From NCBI GenBank assembly GCA_002839805.1, contig PGYT01000010.1, positions 1-61,777 on the forward strand: a stretch of DNA of 61,777 nt, given 5' to 3'. This DNA is from Ignavibacteriae bacterium HGW-Ignavibacteriae-2 (GTDB taxonomy: Bacteria; Bacteroidota; Ignavibacteria; Ignavibacteriales; Melioribacteraceae). A program made the translations under genes and the position numbers. Positions 53,122 through 61,777 of the stretch are shown here, piece after piece. Each line of letters begins with the position of its first letter. The stretch's first letter is position 1. The notes under the pieces were generated by a model. It made no database searches, had not been told where the DNA came from, and saw only the letters and a program-made list of their open reading frames with translations.

Positions 53122-54021
53122 TTATTCATCCAAATATCTTTTTGTGATTTCCTGATATGCGTCAATTCTTCTATCACGGAGAAAAGGCCAATTTCTTCTT
53201 ATCGTTTCAATATGGTTCAGATCAACATCAGCCATCAATATTTCTTCTTTATCTTCAGATGCTTGTGCAATTAGTACACCCTGCGGATCACAAATGAACG
53301 AAGAACCCCAAAAAATTATTCCATCCTGGTTTTCGACAGTTTTTTCAAATCCGGTTCTATTTACAGAAGCCACGTAAACTCCGTTGGCAATAGCGTGCGA
53401 TCTTTGAATAGTGATCCATGAATCTTTTTGAGCGGCTCCGTATCTTTCTTTTTCAGCCGGATGCCAACCGATTGCGGTTGGATAGAATAAAACCGACGCT
53501 CCTTTTAAAGCTGTTAATCTTGCTGCCTCAGGATACCATTGATCCCAGCAAATAAGAGTTCCAATTTTGCCGTATTTTGTTTCGAATGATTTGAATCCCA
53601 AATCTCCCGGCGCGAAATAATATTTTTCATAAAAACCCGGGTCATCCGGAATATGCATTTTTCGGTAAGTACCTAACATATTACCATCGGCATTAATTAT
53701 AACCGCGCTGTTATGATAAACTCCCGGCGCTCTTTTTTCGAACAAAGGAAGTACAATTGAAACATTGTTCTCCTTGGCGGCTTTTTGAAATACTTTTGTG
53801 GATGGTCCGGGAATTGTTTCCGCAAGATCAAAAAGTTTAGAATCTTCTTTCTGACAAAAATATTGAGTGCGGTAAAGTTCCGGCAGACAAATTACTTGAG
53901 CTCCTTGTTTGGCCGCTTTTTTTACCCACGATAAAGTTTTTTTTGTGTTTTCCCCAATATTGGCTGAGTAGGCCAACTGAAGAAGTCCTATAATAAATTT
54001 ATTTTTATTCGTTTCCGCCAT
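53122..54021 (-). CDS. aguB: N-carbamoylputrescine amidohydrolase
   Basis: 299 residues of the nitrilase superfamily with the Glu-Lys-Cys triad: Glu48 (ICLPELYRTQYFC), Lys121 (YRKMHIPDDP), Cys158 (IGTLICWDQWYPEAAR). The surrounding motifs match the AguB branch. It hydrolyses N-carbamoylputrescine to putrescine, CO2 and ammonia. First gene of the aguB-aguA operon. No arginine decarboxylase is visible in the window, so agmatine must come from elsewhere. Confidence 0.95.
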   Translation of the reverse strand: MAETNKNKFIIGLLQLAYSANIGENTKKTLSWVKKAAKQGAQVICLPELYRTQYFCQKEDSKLFDLAETIPGPSTKVFQKAAKENNVSIVLPLFEKRAPGVYHNSAVIINADGNMLGTYRKMHIPDDPGFYEKYYFAPGDLGFKSFETKYGKIGTLICWDQWYPEAARLTALKGASVLFYPTAIGWHPAEKERYGAAQKDSWITIQRSHAIANGVYVASVNRTGFEKTVENQDGIIFWGSSFICDPQGVLIAQASEDKEEILMADVDLNHIETIRRNWPFLRDRRIDAYQEITKRYLDE

Positions 54022-54255
54022 TTATTCAATTTCCTCACAATTTTGCCCTTAAATATACCTAATTATGATTTTACCGGAAAATTATTAAGCCTTATGCTGA
54101 AAAATATTTGAGTTGGAATGAATATTTCACTAACAGTTGTATAATTTATCTTTTTCAACCTCAAAAACTAATTTTCTGCGGTTTTTCCTAATAAATTCTT
54201 GACTTGATTCGATAATGATACTGAAATGTTTTATTCAATTATAATTTGAAATAAT

Positions 54256-56754
54256 ATGATTATTGTCGATTTAATTTTCAGACTATCTATTCTTGTCGCT
54301 TTAAGTGTTTTTTCCGGATTTATTGATATAAGATTCAACAGAACAAAAATAGTTGGAAAAATAATACAAGGCCTGCTTTTTGGCGGCACCGCGATTGTAG
54401 GAATGCTGGATCCTGTTATTCTTTCTGAAGGAATAATATTCGATGGCCGATCTGTTGTAATAAGTTTAAGCACTCTTTTTTTTGGGCCTTTAACGGGCAT
54501 AATTTCTTCTGTTTTAGCAATTCTATTTCGCTTACATATAGGCGGAGCGGGCGCTTTAATGGGAATTCTTGTAATTTTATCCTCCTACTTGATAGGATTG
54601 ATTTTTAATTATCGCCACAGATTAGGACATTCCAAAAATTTTCCTAACCGTGAATTATACCTGATGGGAATTTTCGTACATCTTACGATGATAACCCTTA
54701 TGTTAACATTGCCTTTTAAAGAAATTTCAACTGCATTTCACACAATAGCTCTCACTGTAATTGGTATTTACCCAATAATAACACTTCTAATAGGAAAAAT
54801 TTTACTTGATCAGGAAAACAACTTTAAATTTATTGATGAATTATCACAAAAAGAAAAACTGCACCGTATTACCTTAAAGAGCATTGGTGAAGCAGTGATT
54901 ACAACAGATATAGAGGGGAAAATTATAAACATTAATCCGGTCGCTTTACAGCTAACCGGCTGGCAAGAAAATGAATCTATAGGTCAACCGCTTGAAAACG
55001 TTTTTAGAATAATTGATGAAAAAACAAGGCTAAAAATTGATAACCCCGTTCAAACCGTATTATCTGAGAACCAAGCTGTTGAATTATCCAATCATACTCT
55101 TCTTATCTCCAGAAATGGAGAAGAAATACCAATAGCTGACAGCGGTTCTCCAATCCTGAACGAATCAAATGAAGTAAATGGTGTTGTTTTAACTTTTAGA
55201 GATCAGACTACTGAAAGAGAAGTTTTCAATCAATTGCGTGAAAGTGAAAAAAGATTTCGTTTACTTTACGAAAATGCCCCTTTGGCATATCAATCGTTGG
55301 ATATAAACGGGGTAATCCTGGACGTTAATCCCAAATGGGTTAACACTATGGGTTATTCTTCGGAGGAGGCAATAGGCAAACCATTTTATTATTTTATTTC
55401 CCCGGAATCGAAAATAACTGTAGGCGACAAATTTCTTGATTTTAATTCTTCCGGAAAGTTAGAAAGCATGGAAATTGAGCTGACTAAAAAAGATGGTTCT
55501 GCGATAATTGTATCGTACGAGGGGAAAGAAGGCTACGATGAATTCGGTAATTTTAATCAATCGCACTGTATATTTGTAGATATTACCGACCGCATTAAAG
55601 CCGAGGAGAACTTATTAAATCTTACAGAAATGCAGAAAGCAATTCTTGATAACGCAGGCTATGCTATTATTTCCACAACTCCCTCGGGAATTATACAAAC
55701 TTTTAATCCCGCCGCTGAAAAGATGTTGGGTTATTCCGCGGCTGAAGTAGTGGGTAAAAAAACACCATTAATTTTTCATGATCCGGAATCATTTGATGTT
55801 GCATCCAACGATTTGTCACAACAACTTGGGATAATTTTTGAACCCGGATTTGAAGCCATAATTGCACAGGCTTATAAAATTAAGAGCGGTGATTTTGAAT
55901 GGATTTTCATACATAAAGACGGAAATAAATTCCCTGTAATGCTCAGTGTAACAACTCTTTATAACAGCGCGGGAAAAATAACAGGATTCCTGGGCATTGC
56001 AAAAAATATTAGCGAAAGGAAAAAGATGCTGGCCGAGTTGATTGGCGCGAAAGAACAAGCAGAAAAAGCCAATAAGCTTAAATCCGAATTTTTAGCGCAA
56101 ATGTCACATGAAATACGAAGTCCCATTAATGCTATAATTAATTTCTCGGGTCTTATAGAGGAAGAACTGGATGATAAAAAAAATTATGATTTAGCTACTT
56201 GTTTCTCAGGGATAGAGTCTGCCAGTAAACGAGTTATTAGAACCATCGATTTGATTTTGAATATGTCCGAATTGCAGCTGGGGACTTATGAGATAAGCAA
56301 TAGAGAGATAGATTTGAAGGAAATTCTTGAAACAATGTTGAAGGAATATTCAAAATACGCGCGCAGTAAAAATATCGATTTAAGAATATTTATTGAGTCT
56401 CAAACAACAAAACTTTTAATAGATGATTACGCCGTTAATCAGATTTTGGCCAATTTAATTGATAACGCAATTAAGTACACTGAAAAGGGTTTTATAAATA
56501 TAACACTCGGTTTAACAAAACAGAGTAACATCTATTTTGAGGTAAAGGATACAGGACGAGGAATTTCAAAGGAGTATTTACCTAAGCTTTATGAACCTTT
56601 TACTCAAGAGGAGCAGGGTTATACACGAAAATTTGAAGGTAATGGACTTGGATTATCTCTCGTTAAGAAATATTGCGATATAATTAATGCGGCAATAACT
56701 GTAGAAAGCGAACAAGGCAAGGGAACTACTTTTAAAGTGATATTCCCGAATTAA
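54256..56754 (+). CDS. LytS-type 5TM PAS sensor histidine kinase
   Basis: 832 residues. The N-terminal ~185 residues are a multi-helix 5TM-5TMR_LYT sensor (GFIDIRFNRTKIVGKIIQGL, then FFGPLTGIISSVLAILFR). Three PAS domains follow (about 208-330, 330-455, 455-595), then HisKA with His618 (FLAQMSHEIRSPINAIINFS) and HATPase (DNAIKYTEKG, GNGLGLSLVKKYC). No receiver domain and no adjacent regulator. Its transmitter is highly similar to those of the kinases at 1-3104 and 57034-60651, suggesting recent paralogues. Confidence 0.93.
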   Translation: MIIVDLIFRLSILVALSVFSGFIDIRFNRTKIVGKIIQGLLFGGTAIVGMLDPVILSEGIIFDGRSVVISLSTLFFGPLTGIISSVLAILFRLHIGGAGALMGILVILSSYLIGLIFNYRHRLGHSKNFPNRELYLMGIFVHLTMITLMLTLPFKEISTAFHTIALTVIGIYPIITLLIGKILLDQENNFKFIDELSQKEKLHRITLKSIGEAVITTDIEGKIININPVALQLTGWQENESIGQPLENVFRIIDEKTRLKIDNPVQTVLSENQAVELSNHTLLISRNGEEIPIADSGSPILNESNEVNGVVLTFRDQTTEREVFNQLRESEKRFRLLYENAPLAYQSLDINGVILDVNPKWVNTMGYSSEEAIGKPFYYFISPESKITVGDKFLDFNSSGKLESMEIELTKKDGSAIIVSYEGKEGYDEFGNFNQSHCIFVDITDRIKAEENLLNLTEMQKAILDNAGYAIISTTPSGIIQTFNPAAEKMLGYSAAEVVGKKTPLIFHDPESFDVASNDLSQQLGIIFEPGFEAIIAQAYKIKSGDFEWIFIHKDGNKFPVMLSVTTLYNSAGKITGFLGIAKNISERKKMLAELIGAKEQAEKANKLKSEFLAQMSHEIRSPINAIINFSGLIEEELDDKKNYDLATCFSGIESASKRVIRTIDLILNMSELQLGTYEISNREIDLKEILETMLKEYSKYARSKNIDLRIFIESQTTKLLIDDYAVNQILANLIDNAIKYTEKGFINITLGLTKQSNIYFEVKDTGRGISKEYLPKLYEPFTQEEQGYTRKFEGNGLGLSLVKKYCDIINAAITVESEQGKGTTFKVIFPN

Positions 56755-57033
56755 ATTAAAACTCCATTTCAAAAGACTAATAGAATTATAAGTTACTGTT
56801 GCATTTTTAATACAAATACAAAAACCCAAGGATAAAACAATCCCGCCAAGGACCTATCATAATTAATTATCCGGAATAAATATTATAATGAAAGTTTAAT
56901 CTGTATACGTATAAGTGAGGACGTCACCCTCATAATCCATTAATCTTATATTGAAATTGTGAGAGGGAATGGTCGGAGTAATTTATTAAAGAAGAACAAT
57001 TTTTTAATTAAACTTTATTGATGAAGTATAAAA

Positions 57034-60000
57034 TCAGTTCGGAAAAATAATAGTGAATGTTGTGCCTACATTTTTATTGCTTGTAACATGAATTAACGCT
57101 TTGTTAAGTTCGCAGTATTTTTTTACAAGCGATAACCCTAGTCCGGTTCCTTCGTACCTGCGTGTGTATCCTGTTTCTTCCTGAGAAAATGGCGTAAATA
57201 TTTTGCTCATGTATTGCTGACTCATTCCAACACCCGAATCCTCTACTTCTACTTGTAATTGATTACGTTCATTTTTCAGAATTCGCATTTCAACAAATCC
57301 GACCTTTGTATACTTTATAGCGTTTTCAACAATATTTATAAATATTTGCGAAACGGAATATTCATCGGTTATTATTTGCGTGTCTTCTGTTAATTTTTTA
57401 ATTCGAAGTATAAGACCTTTAGCGGCGGCTGTTTGATTTAACTCAGTGTTTACTTTATAAATAATATCAGTATAAATATCTATCTTTTTAGGTCTGTAAT
57501 CGTATACGTTGGTCGTAATCTGGGAAATATTAAGTATAAGATCAATGGTTCTAATTACTCTTCTGCTCGCATTAGAAATTGCCTGGAAAATATTTGTGAT
57601 ATCATTGTTGTTTTGAGATGGATATTCCTCTTTTAACAAACTTGTATAATTAAGAACCGTATTCAAAGGTGTTCTTATTTCATGCGACATTTGCGCCAGA
57701 AATTCAGATTTTAATTTATCCGCCATCACAGCTTCTTCTTTAGCAATTATTAATTCCTCTATCATCTTTTTTCGTTCGGTGCTGTCTTCTGTAATAAGAA
57801 TAAAATTAGTTGTTTCTCCCGATTCATTAACAATCGGTGAGATCGAAACCGATTCCCAGTAAAATTCCCCATTATTTTTCTTATTTTTGAATTCGCCACT
57901 CCATTCTTTGCCTGAATTTATTGTTTTCCATATTTCTGTAAATTTTTCATTTGATGTGGATCCTTGTTTAAGAATTCTTGCAATTTTTCCTGAAACAAGT
58001 TGCAAGTTATAACCTGTAATTTCAGCGAATTTAGGATTTACATATTCAATTCTGCCTTGTTCATCTGTAATAACAACGGCCGCCGGACTCTGTTCAATTC
58101 CTCGAAATAATTTTCTTACATTTTCTTCCGCGCGTTTAAGTTCTGTTAAATCGATATCTATACTGAATAATTCCATTTCATGGTTTGGTTTGCAGATCAT
58201 CGAACGGCTTGAATACACATGAACGGGCGATCCGTCTTTTTTAATAAATGATAATTCAGAAGACGGTAAATTACAACCGCCTTCAAATAGACTATTAATT
58301 CTTTGTTTATAGAAATCCATTCTATTTACAGGAATAATTAGATCGAAAAGATTTGCTCCAATTGCTTCCTGTGCCGTATATCCATAAACCAATTCACACG
58401 CTCTATTCCAATAACGTATTTTACCATCCGCTGTATAACCGCGAACCGCAACATTCGGTACATTTTCAAGAATTGTTCGGAACCTTTCTTCGCTTTCGCG
58501 TAAGGCTTCTTCAGCAATTTTACGTTCTGTTATATCGGTTATTGTACCCACATAACCAACAATTTGATTATAAGAATTTATTTCCGGAACGGCATTGCCT
58601 AACACCCAGGTTACACGTCCATCGGGTTGCACAAAACGATATTCGGCACTATCAGCCCTTTGCGACTTGGTAACTTCATCCCAACCCTCTGCACGTTTTG
58701 TTCTGTCTTCCGGATGAACCGCTTTTAACCATCCGAAACCCAGAGCCTCTTCTTCAGATAGCCCTGAAATAGAAGTCCACTTTGGGTTTACATAGGTTGT
58801 AAATCCTTCTTTATCTGTGTGGAAAATTCCGACAGGAGATATGTTGGCGAGAGTATAATACCGTTTTTCGCTTTTTCTTAAAGCTTCCTCCGTAGCTTTT
58901 TTTTCAGTTATATCGCGGGCAATTGATAGAACTTTGTTTTCGCCATATTGAACCAGTCTGTTATCAAAATGTTTTACTTGGTTTCCAACGTTTAACTGAT
59001 ATTCGAAATTTTGGTTTTTTCCGGTAGTAAATAGAAGCTCTATAAATTCGGAGGTTTGTTTAGCTAATTCAAACGGAAGCACTTCAAATATTTGTTTAAA
59101 TAGAAATAAATCGGGTGAAGCATAAAGATTTTCGGATTGCCCCGATTTATAGTCAATGAATATCCCATTGTTATCCAGTATAAACATCAAATCGGGATTA
59201 GCGTTTAGTAAAGCACGATTACGTTCTTCGCTTTCACAAAGTTTTTTCTCCGCTTCACGTTCATCTGTTCTATCTCTAAAAACAAGCACTGAGCCAATAA
59301 TTAAACCATCTTTTGTTTTTATAGGCGCGCTGCTCTCAGCAATTGGAACATGTGTTCCCGTTTTAGATATCAGCAAAGTATGCGGCGTATAACTAGCAAT
59401 TGCTACTTCACTTAAATCTTTAAGAAGAGGATTTTCTAATTTAAGTGATGTATGTTCACAAATTATATTAAAAACTTTTTCCAGCTTTAATCCTTTTGCC
59501 TCTTTTTCAGCCCATCCTGTAAGTTGTTCTGCAACCGGATTCATTTGTTTAATGTTTCCGTTTATATCTGTGGTTATTACCCCTTCACCTATGCTATATA
59601 AAGTTGTTCTGTATTCTAATTCTTTTTCGAACAATTTTTTTTCTTTTAGAAACAGCTCTTTATAAATGTTTTTTTGCCTATAGTGATAAATCCAACTTAA
59701 ACCGAAACCAAACAGAAGTATTAAAACGAATGTAAAAATCCCAATAAAAACAGCCCTGTAATTGAGCTCTGAAAATATTTCTTCTTGATCAACTTTCGAG
59801 ATCATATACCAGGGAGTGCCATTTACACGCAATATTTCGGAAAGAACTTTTACTCCGCGGTAATCAATTCCTTCATAAATTCCTTTTAAACCTTGAATTA
59901 CTTTTACCGCAGGAATGTATTTTTTACTTTGAGAAATTCTGTAGGTTAAAGGTGTGTTATTAAAATGACGCAATTTATTTATAAAAACCACATAATTTCC

Positions 60001-60651
60001 CTCTTTACGAACTAGAATTGTTTCGGCGGTTTTGCTGGGGGTTGGCCAGGATTGTATTAGCGGAAAAAGGTAATTTTCGGGCTCTACACGAAGAATAAGT
60101 AATCCTAAAATTTTATTGTTCTCGTTTAATATTGGTGATATCACGTCCAAGTGAACTTTATTGTGTTCCGAGCAGAAATAAAGGTCGGTAAAAACTATAC
60201 TATCCTGATTTTTACTTGATTTGATTAAAGAGGTTAATTTAGAATCTAAACTTTTGATTTTTGGTTGTAGAGAAAAAAGAAGCTTGCCTGTTGTGTCTGA
60301 GAGTAAAATATTTTCATAACCATGTTCATCTGTCAATTCGTTTAATCTAGTGCGGAAAATTTTTTCATCCCTATTGTTTGCAAACGTATGATTGATTAAA
60401 AATGGTTTGAACAGATGCGTTTGTTTTGCAATTATTTGGGCATCATAAATTTCATCTTTGTACCATTCGGAAATTTCATCCGCCTTTAAATTTGCTATAG
60501 CTTTTAATTCGTTATGTTTTTGTTCTCTTATAACGTTTTCTTCGAAACGGTAATAAAAGTACCCTCCTGCGGAAATTATTACACTTATTACGCTTATTAT
60601 AAAAACAAGCTGCCCTTTATTAATCAACAAATTGCCACCCCTTATTTTCAT
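57034..60651 (-). CDS. Large multi-PAS sensor histidine kinase with periplasmic cache-like domain
   Basis: 1205 residues. First membrane helix (about 12-30), an extracytoplasmic cache-like domain (about 35-295), second helix (about 300-325), then five PAS domains between about residues 345 and 960. HisKA carries His990 (FLAQMSHEIRTPLNTVLNYT), followed by HATPase with ENAIKYTKVG and GTGLGLSLVKKYC. The PAS domains contain the typical 'P.G.V.YVNPK...' patterns. Start ATG at 60651. No partner regulator is adjacent, so it likely phosphorylates a distant one, perhaps shared with its two paralogues. Confidence 0.93.
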   Translation of the reverse strand: MKIRGGNLLINKGQLVFIISVISVIISAGGYFYYRFEENVIREQKHNELKAIANLKADEISEWYKDEIYDAQIIAKQTHLFKPFLINHTFANNRDEKIFRTRLNELTDEHGYENILLSDTTGKLLFSLQPKIKSLDSKLTSLIKSSKNQDSIVFTDLYFCSEHNKVHLDVISPILNENNKILGLLILRVEPENYLFPLIQSWPTPSKTAETILVRKEGNYVVFINKLRHFNNTPLTYRISQSKKYIPAVKVIQGLKGIYEGIDYRGVKVLSEILRVNGTPWYMISKVDQEEIFSELNYRAVFIGIFTFVLILLFGFGLSWIYHYRQKNIYKELFLKEKKLFEKELEYRTTLYSIGEGVITTDINGNIKQMNPVAEQLTGWAEKEAKGLKLEKVFNIICEHTSLKLENPLLKDLSEVAIASYTPHTLLISKTGTHVPIAESSAPIKTKDGLIIGSVLVFRDRTDEREAEKKLCESEERNRALLNANPDLMFILDNNGIFIDYKSGQSENLYASPDLFLFKQIFEVLPFELAKQTSEFIELLFTTGKNQNFEYQLNVGNQVKHFDNRLVQYGENKVLSIARDITEKKATEEALRKSEKRYYTLANISPVGIFHTDKEGFTTYVNPKWTSISGLSEEEALGFGWLKAVHPEDRTKRAEGWDEVTKSQRADSAEYRFVQPDGRVTWVLGNAVPEINSYNQIVGYVGTITDITERKIAEEALRESEERFRTILENVPNVAVRGYTADGKIRYWNRACELVYGYTAQEAIGANLFDLIIPVNRMDFYKQRINSLFEGGCNLPSSELSFIKKDGSPVHVYSSRSMICKPNHEMELFSIDIDLTELKRAEENVRKLFRGIEQSPAAVVITDEQGRIEYVNPKFAEITGYNLQLVSGKIARILKQGSTSNEKFTEIWKTINSGKEWSGEFKNKKNNGEFYWESVSISPIVNESGETTNFILITEDSTERKKMIEELIIAKEEAVMADKLKSEFLAQMSHEIRTPLNTVLNYTSLLKEEYPSQNNNDITNIFQAISNASRRVIRTIDLILNISQITTNVYDYRPKKIDIYTDIIYKVNTELNQTAAAKGLILRIKKLTEDTQIITDEYSVSQIFINIVENAIKYTKVGFVEMRILKNERNQLQVEVEDSGVGMSQQYMSKIFTPFSQEETGYTRRYEGTGLGLSLVKKYCELNKALIHVTSNKNVGTTFTIIFPN

Positions 60652-61229
60652 AAAGTCATTCCGGGAATCTATCTATTGCAGAAATGGAATTAAAACAATA
60701 ATATTTAAACAAAATTTGGCCGGGCAATAAATATTATTTGTGAAGTGAAATTATTAATTATTTCACAACAATTATTGAATAATATTTAACCCGATAAAAT
60801 TATCGAAAAAAAGGCAAATTTTTATAGTTAATTCTGTCGCCATAAAAATGATTTTAAACTAATTTTATTTAGGGAACGGACTGAATCCTTCGTCCAGCTG
60901 AAAAACCCTCTTTGAATGTTTTACTTAGTCTTTTCTATATTCTGAATGAGGTTTTAATAATTAACAAAAACCCAACTATTAAGTTAAAACTATATAATTT
61001 GTGTGTATCACTCCCCGGCAACACGGTCACACTTTGTAAATTACTTCAATAATAATCTTATATGGATACGAAAACCACCTTAGCTGCTTAAAGTAAAGAA
61101 TAATTGAAAGTGAGAGAATTCATTGTGTTGTTGTTGAGTCGCTTTTTATAATTGGAGAAATGAATCCGAATCAAATTATGCTCATCTAATCCCACTAAAA
61201 AGATTCGAATATATTATTTGGAGTAAAAA
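60652..61229. other. Long non-coding stretch
   Basis: 578 bp, A+T-rich. I see no gene, RNA or strong repeat. A slightly G+C-rich patch at about 60870-60910 has a weak GGAC/GTCC stem. The last bases (GGAG before ATG 61230) are the ribosome-binding site of the ferredoxin-like gene. Confidence 0.5.
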
Positions 61230-61412
61230 ATGGTAACAGTCAATTCAGGGTTATGCCCTCAAAATCATAATTGTCCCGCATTGCGTTCATGTCCGGTAGG
61301 AGCCATTGTGCAGGATAATCCTTACAGCGCACCCAGAATAATTGAAGAAAAATGTATTAGCTGCGGTGAGTGTACTAAAGCATGCTTTGTTTTTTCTTGC
61401 GATGATTGCTGA
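61230..61412 (+). CDS. Small 4Fe-4S ferredoxin-like protein
   Basis: 60 residues with Cys-rich segments. The second, CISCGECTKAC, is a standard [4Fe-4S] ligand set (C-x2-C-x2-C-x3-C). The first, CPQNHNCPALRSCPVGAI, has C-x5-C-x5-CP spacing and may supply the fourth ligand of the second cluster or hold an unusual centre. This CPQNH-type module is known in small ferredoxins and at the ends of redox enzymes. Shine-Dalgarno GGAG is 7-8 nt before ATG 61230. Electron donor and acceptor are unknown. Confidence 0.75.
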   Translation: MVTVNSGLCPQNHNCPALRSCPVGAIVQDNPYSAPRIIEEKCISCGECTKACFVFSCDDC

Positions 61413-61509
61413 TTAACTTTTCTGAGAATAACGTTGTTATCACTTTATTGGCGGCGGTAAATAATTTATTATAAGCGTGTAAAAGAAAATCCCGTTTTAT
61501 GGGTCGTAG

Positions 61510-61777
61510 AATATTACAAATACAATTATAACTCTGGCGACAGATAATCTTTTTAAATTTATTTGGTTATTCAGCTTAATTGGTATTGAGTTTAAAAACA
61601 TCTACTTTGCAAGAGTCTGCACGCTAAGACCTCTATTCAATTTTATAGAAAAATCGTCCCTGTGTGGGGAAGATACATCACACCATTTGCAAGAACAGGC
61701 GATGAATTGGTTGAATATCTGTTTTTTTCATCAAAAACAAGCTCGTATACAAGCGACCATGTTCCGGCGGATCGCCC
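61510..61777 (+). other. Open frame running off the window, possible gene remnant
   Basis: After a TAG at 61507 one frame stays open for 89 codons to the window end but contains no ATG. Its last third (VPVWGRYITPFARTGDELVE and SSYTSDHVPA) faintly recalls the C-terminal part of short-chain dehydrogenases. It could be a decayed gene or the start of one with an unusual start codon. Otherwise 61413-61777 holds nothing recognised. Confidence 0.25.

Noticed and set aside
56904-56913. Perfect palindrome TATACGTATA and a TGAGG/CCTCA hairpin at 56916-56932 between convergent kinase genes
   Set aside because: Short, isolated, no T-run; no function can be supported. The gap 56755-57033 otherwise holds nothing recognised.

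Overview
The window looks like chromosome of an Ignavibacteria-type bacterium (Bacteroidota/Chlorobiota/Ignavibacteriota group). The signs are strongly A+T-rich DNA, secreted proteins ending in the type IX secretion (T9SS) sorting domain with its NYPNPFNP motif (16197-17318, 23681-25216), many PAS-rich histidine kinases, and promoters of the Bacteroidota form TTG-N20-TAnnTTTG. No rRNA, tRNA, CRISPR array or insertion sequence was found. The taxonomic call is inference.

Layout. 1-3104: a two-component-propeller histidine kinase cut by the window edge. 3312-6778: an ECF-like sigma factor with its RskA-like anti-sigma, two PspC/membrane proteins and 5-formyl-THF cyclo-ligase. 7014-10597: a signalling operon in decay; an intact REC-HDOD gene sits between a histidine kinase broken by two in-frame TAA codons and deletions, and a response-regulator gene reduced to its two ends. 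11125-15050: a PAS kinase, a LytTR regulator and a REC-kinase; 20-bp-period direct repeats before the last gene look like LytTR sites. 15135-23518 (minus strand): an arsenic/thiol-redox locus with ArsR, three thioredoxin-like proteins, a CSC permease, ACR3, CcdA, a cysteine-rich PAS sigma-54 activator, a TPR protein and a T9SS-tagged split-Soret-like dihaem protein behind a -24/-12 promoter, then an arsenate-reductase-like phosphatase. 23681-25216: a secreted T9SS protein. 25459-35581: a complete phosphate regulon (porin, PstS, PstC, PstA, PstB, PhoU, PhoB, PhoR) behind Pho-box-like repeats, with a stem-loop between pstS and pstC. 35686-41797: a TetR-controlled TolC/HlyD/ABC-2 efflux set without an ATPase gene. 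41996-47579: MFS transporter, YhcH protein, diacylglycerol-kinase-like protein, REC-CheB and lipoproteins. 47805-49375: mgtE with an elaborate leader. 49435-54021: a sugar kinase/nucleotidyltransferase pair, a doubled AP2-like protein, and the agmatine-to-putrescine enzymes AguA/AguB. 54256-60651: two large PAS kinases whose transmitters are close paralogues of the one at 1-3104. The end holds a small ferredoxin-like gene and an unassigned open frame.

Best candidate for something new: the mgtE leader. A promoter, a 27-codon upstream ORF with its own Shine-Dalgarno, an acidic-proline motif (D-E-P) and a proline pair, and two mutually exclusive helices fit together. The proline codons of the upstream ORF form the strand that keeps the mgtE ribosome-binding site free. 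This predicts a translation-coupled magnesium sensor, similar in logic to enterobacterial mgtL but applied to MgtE. Second is the sigma-54/split-Soret unit inside the arsenic locus.
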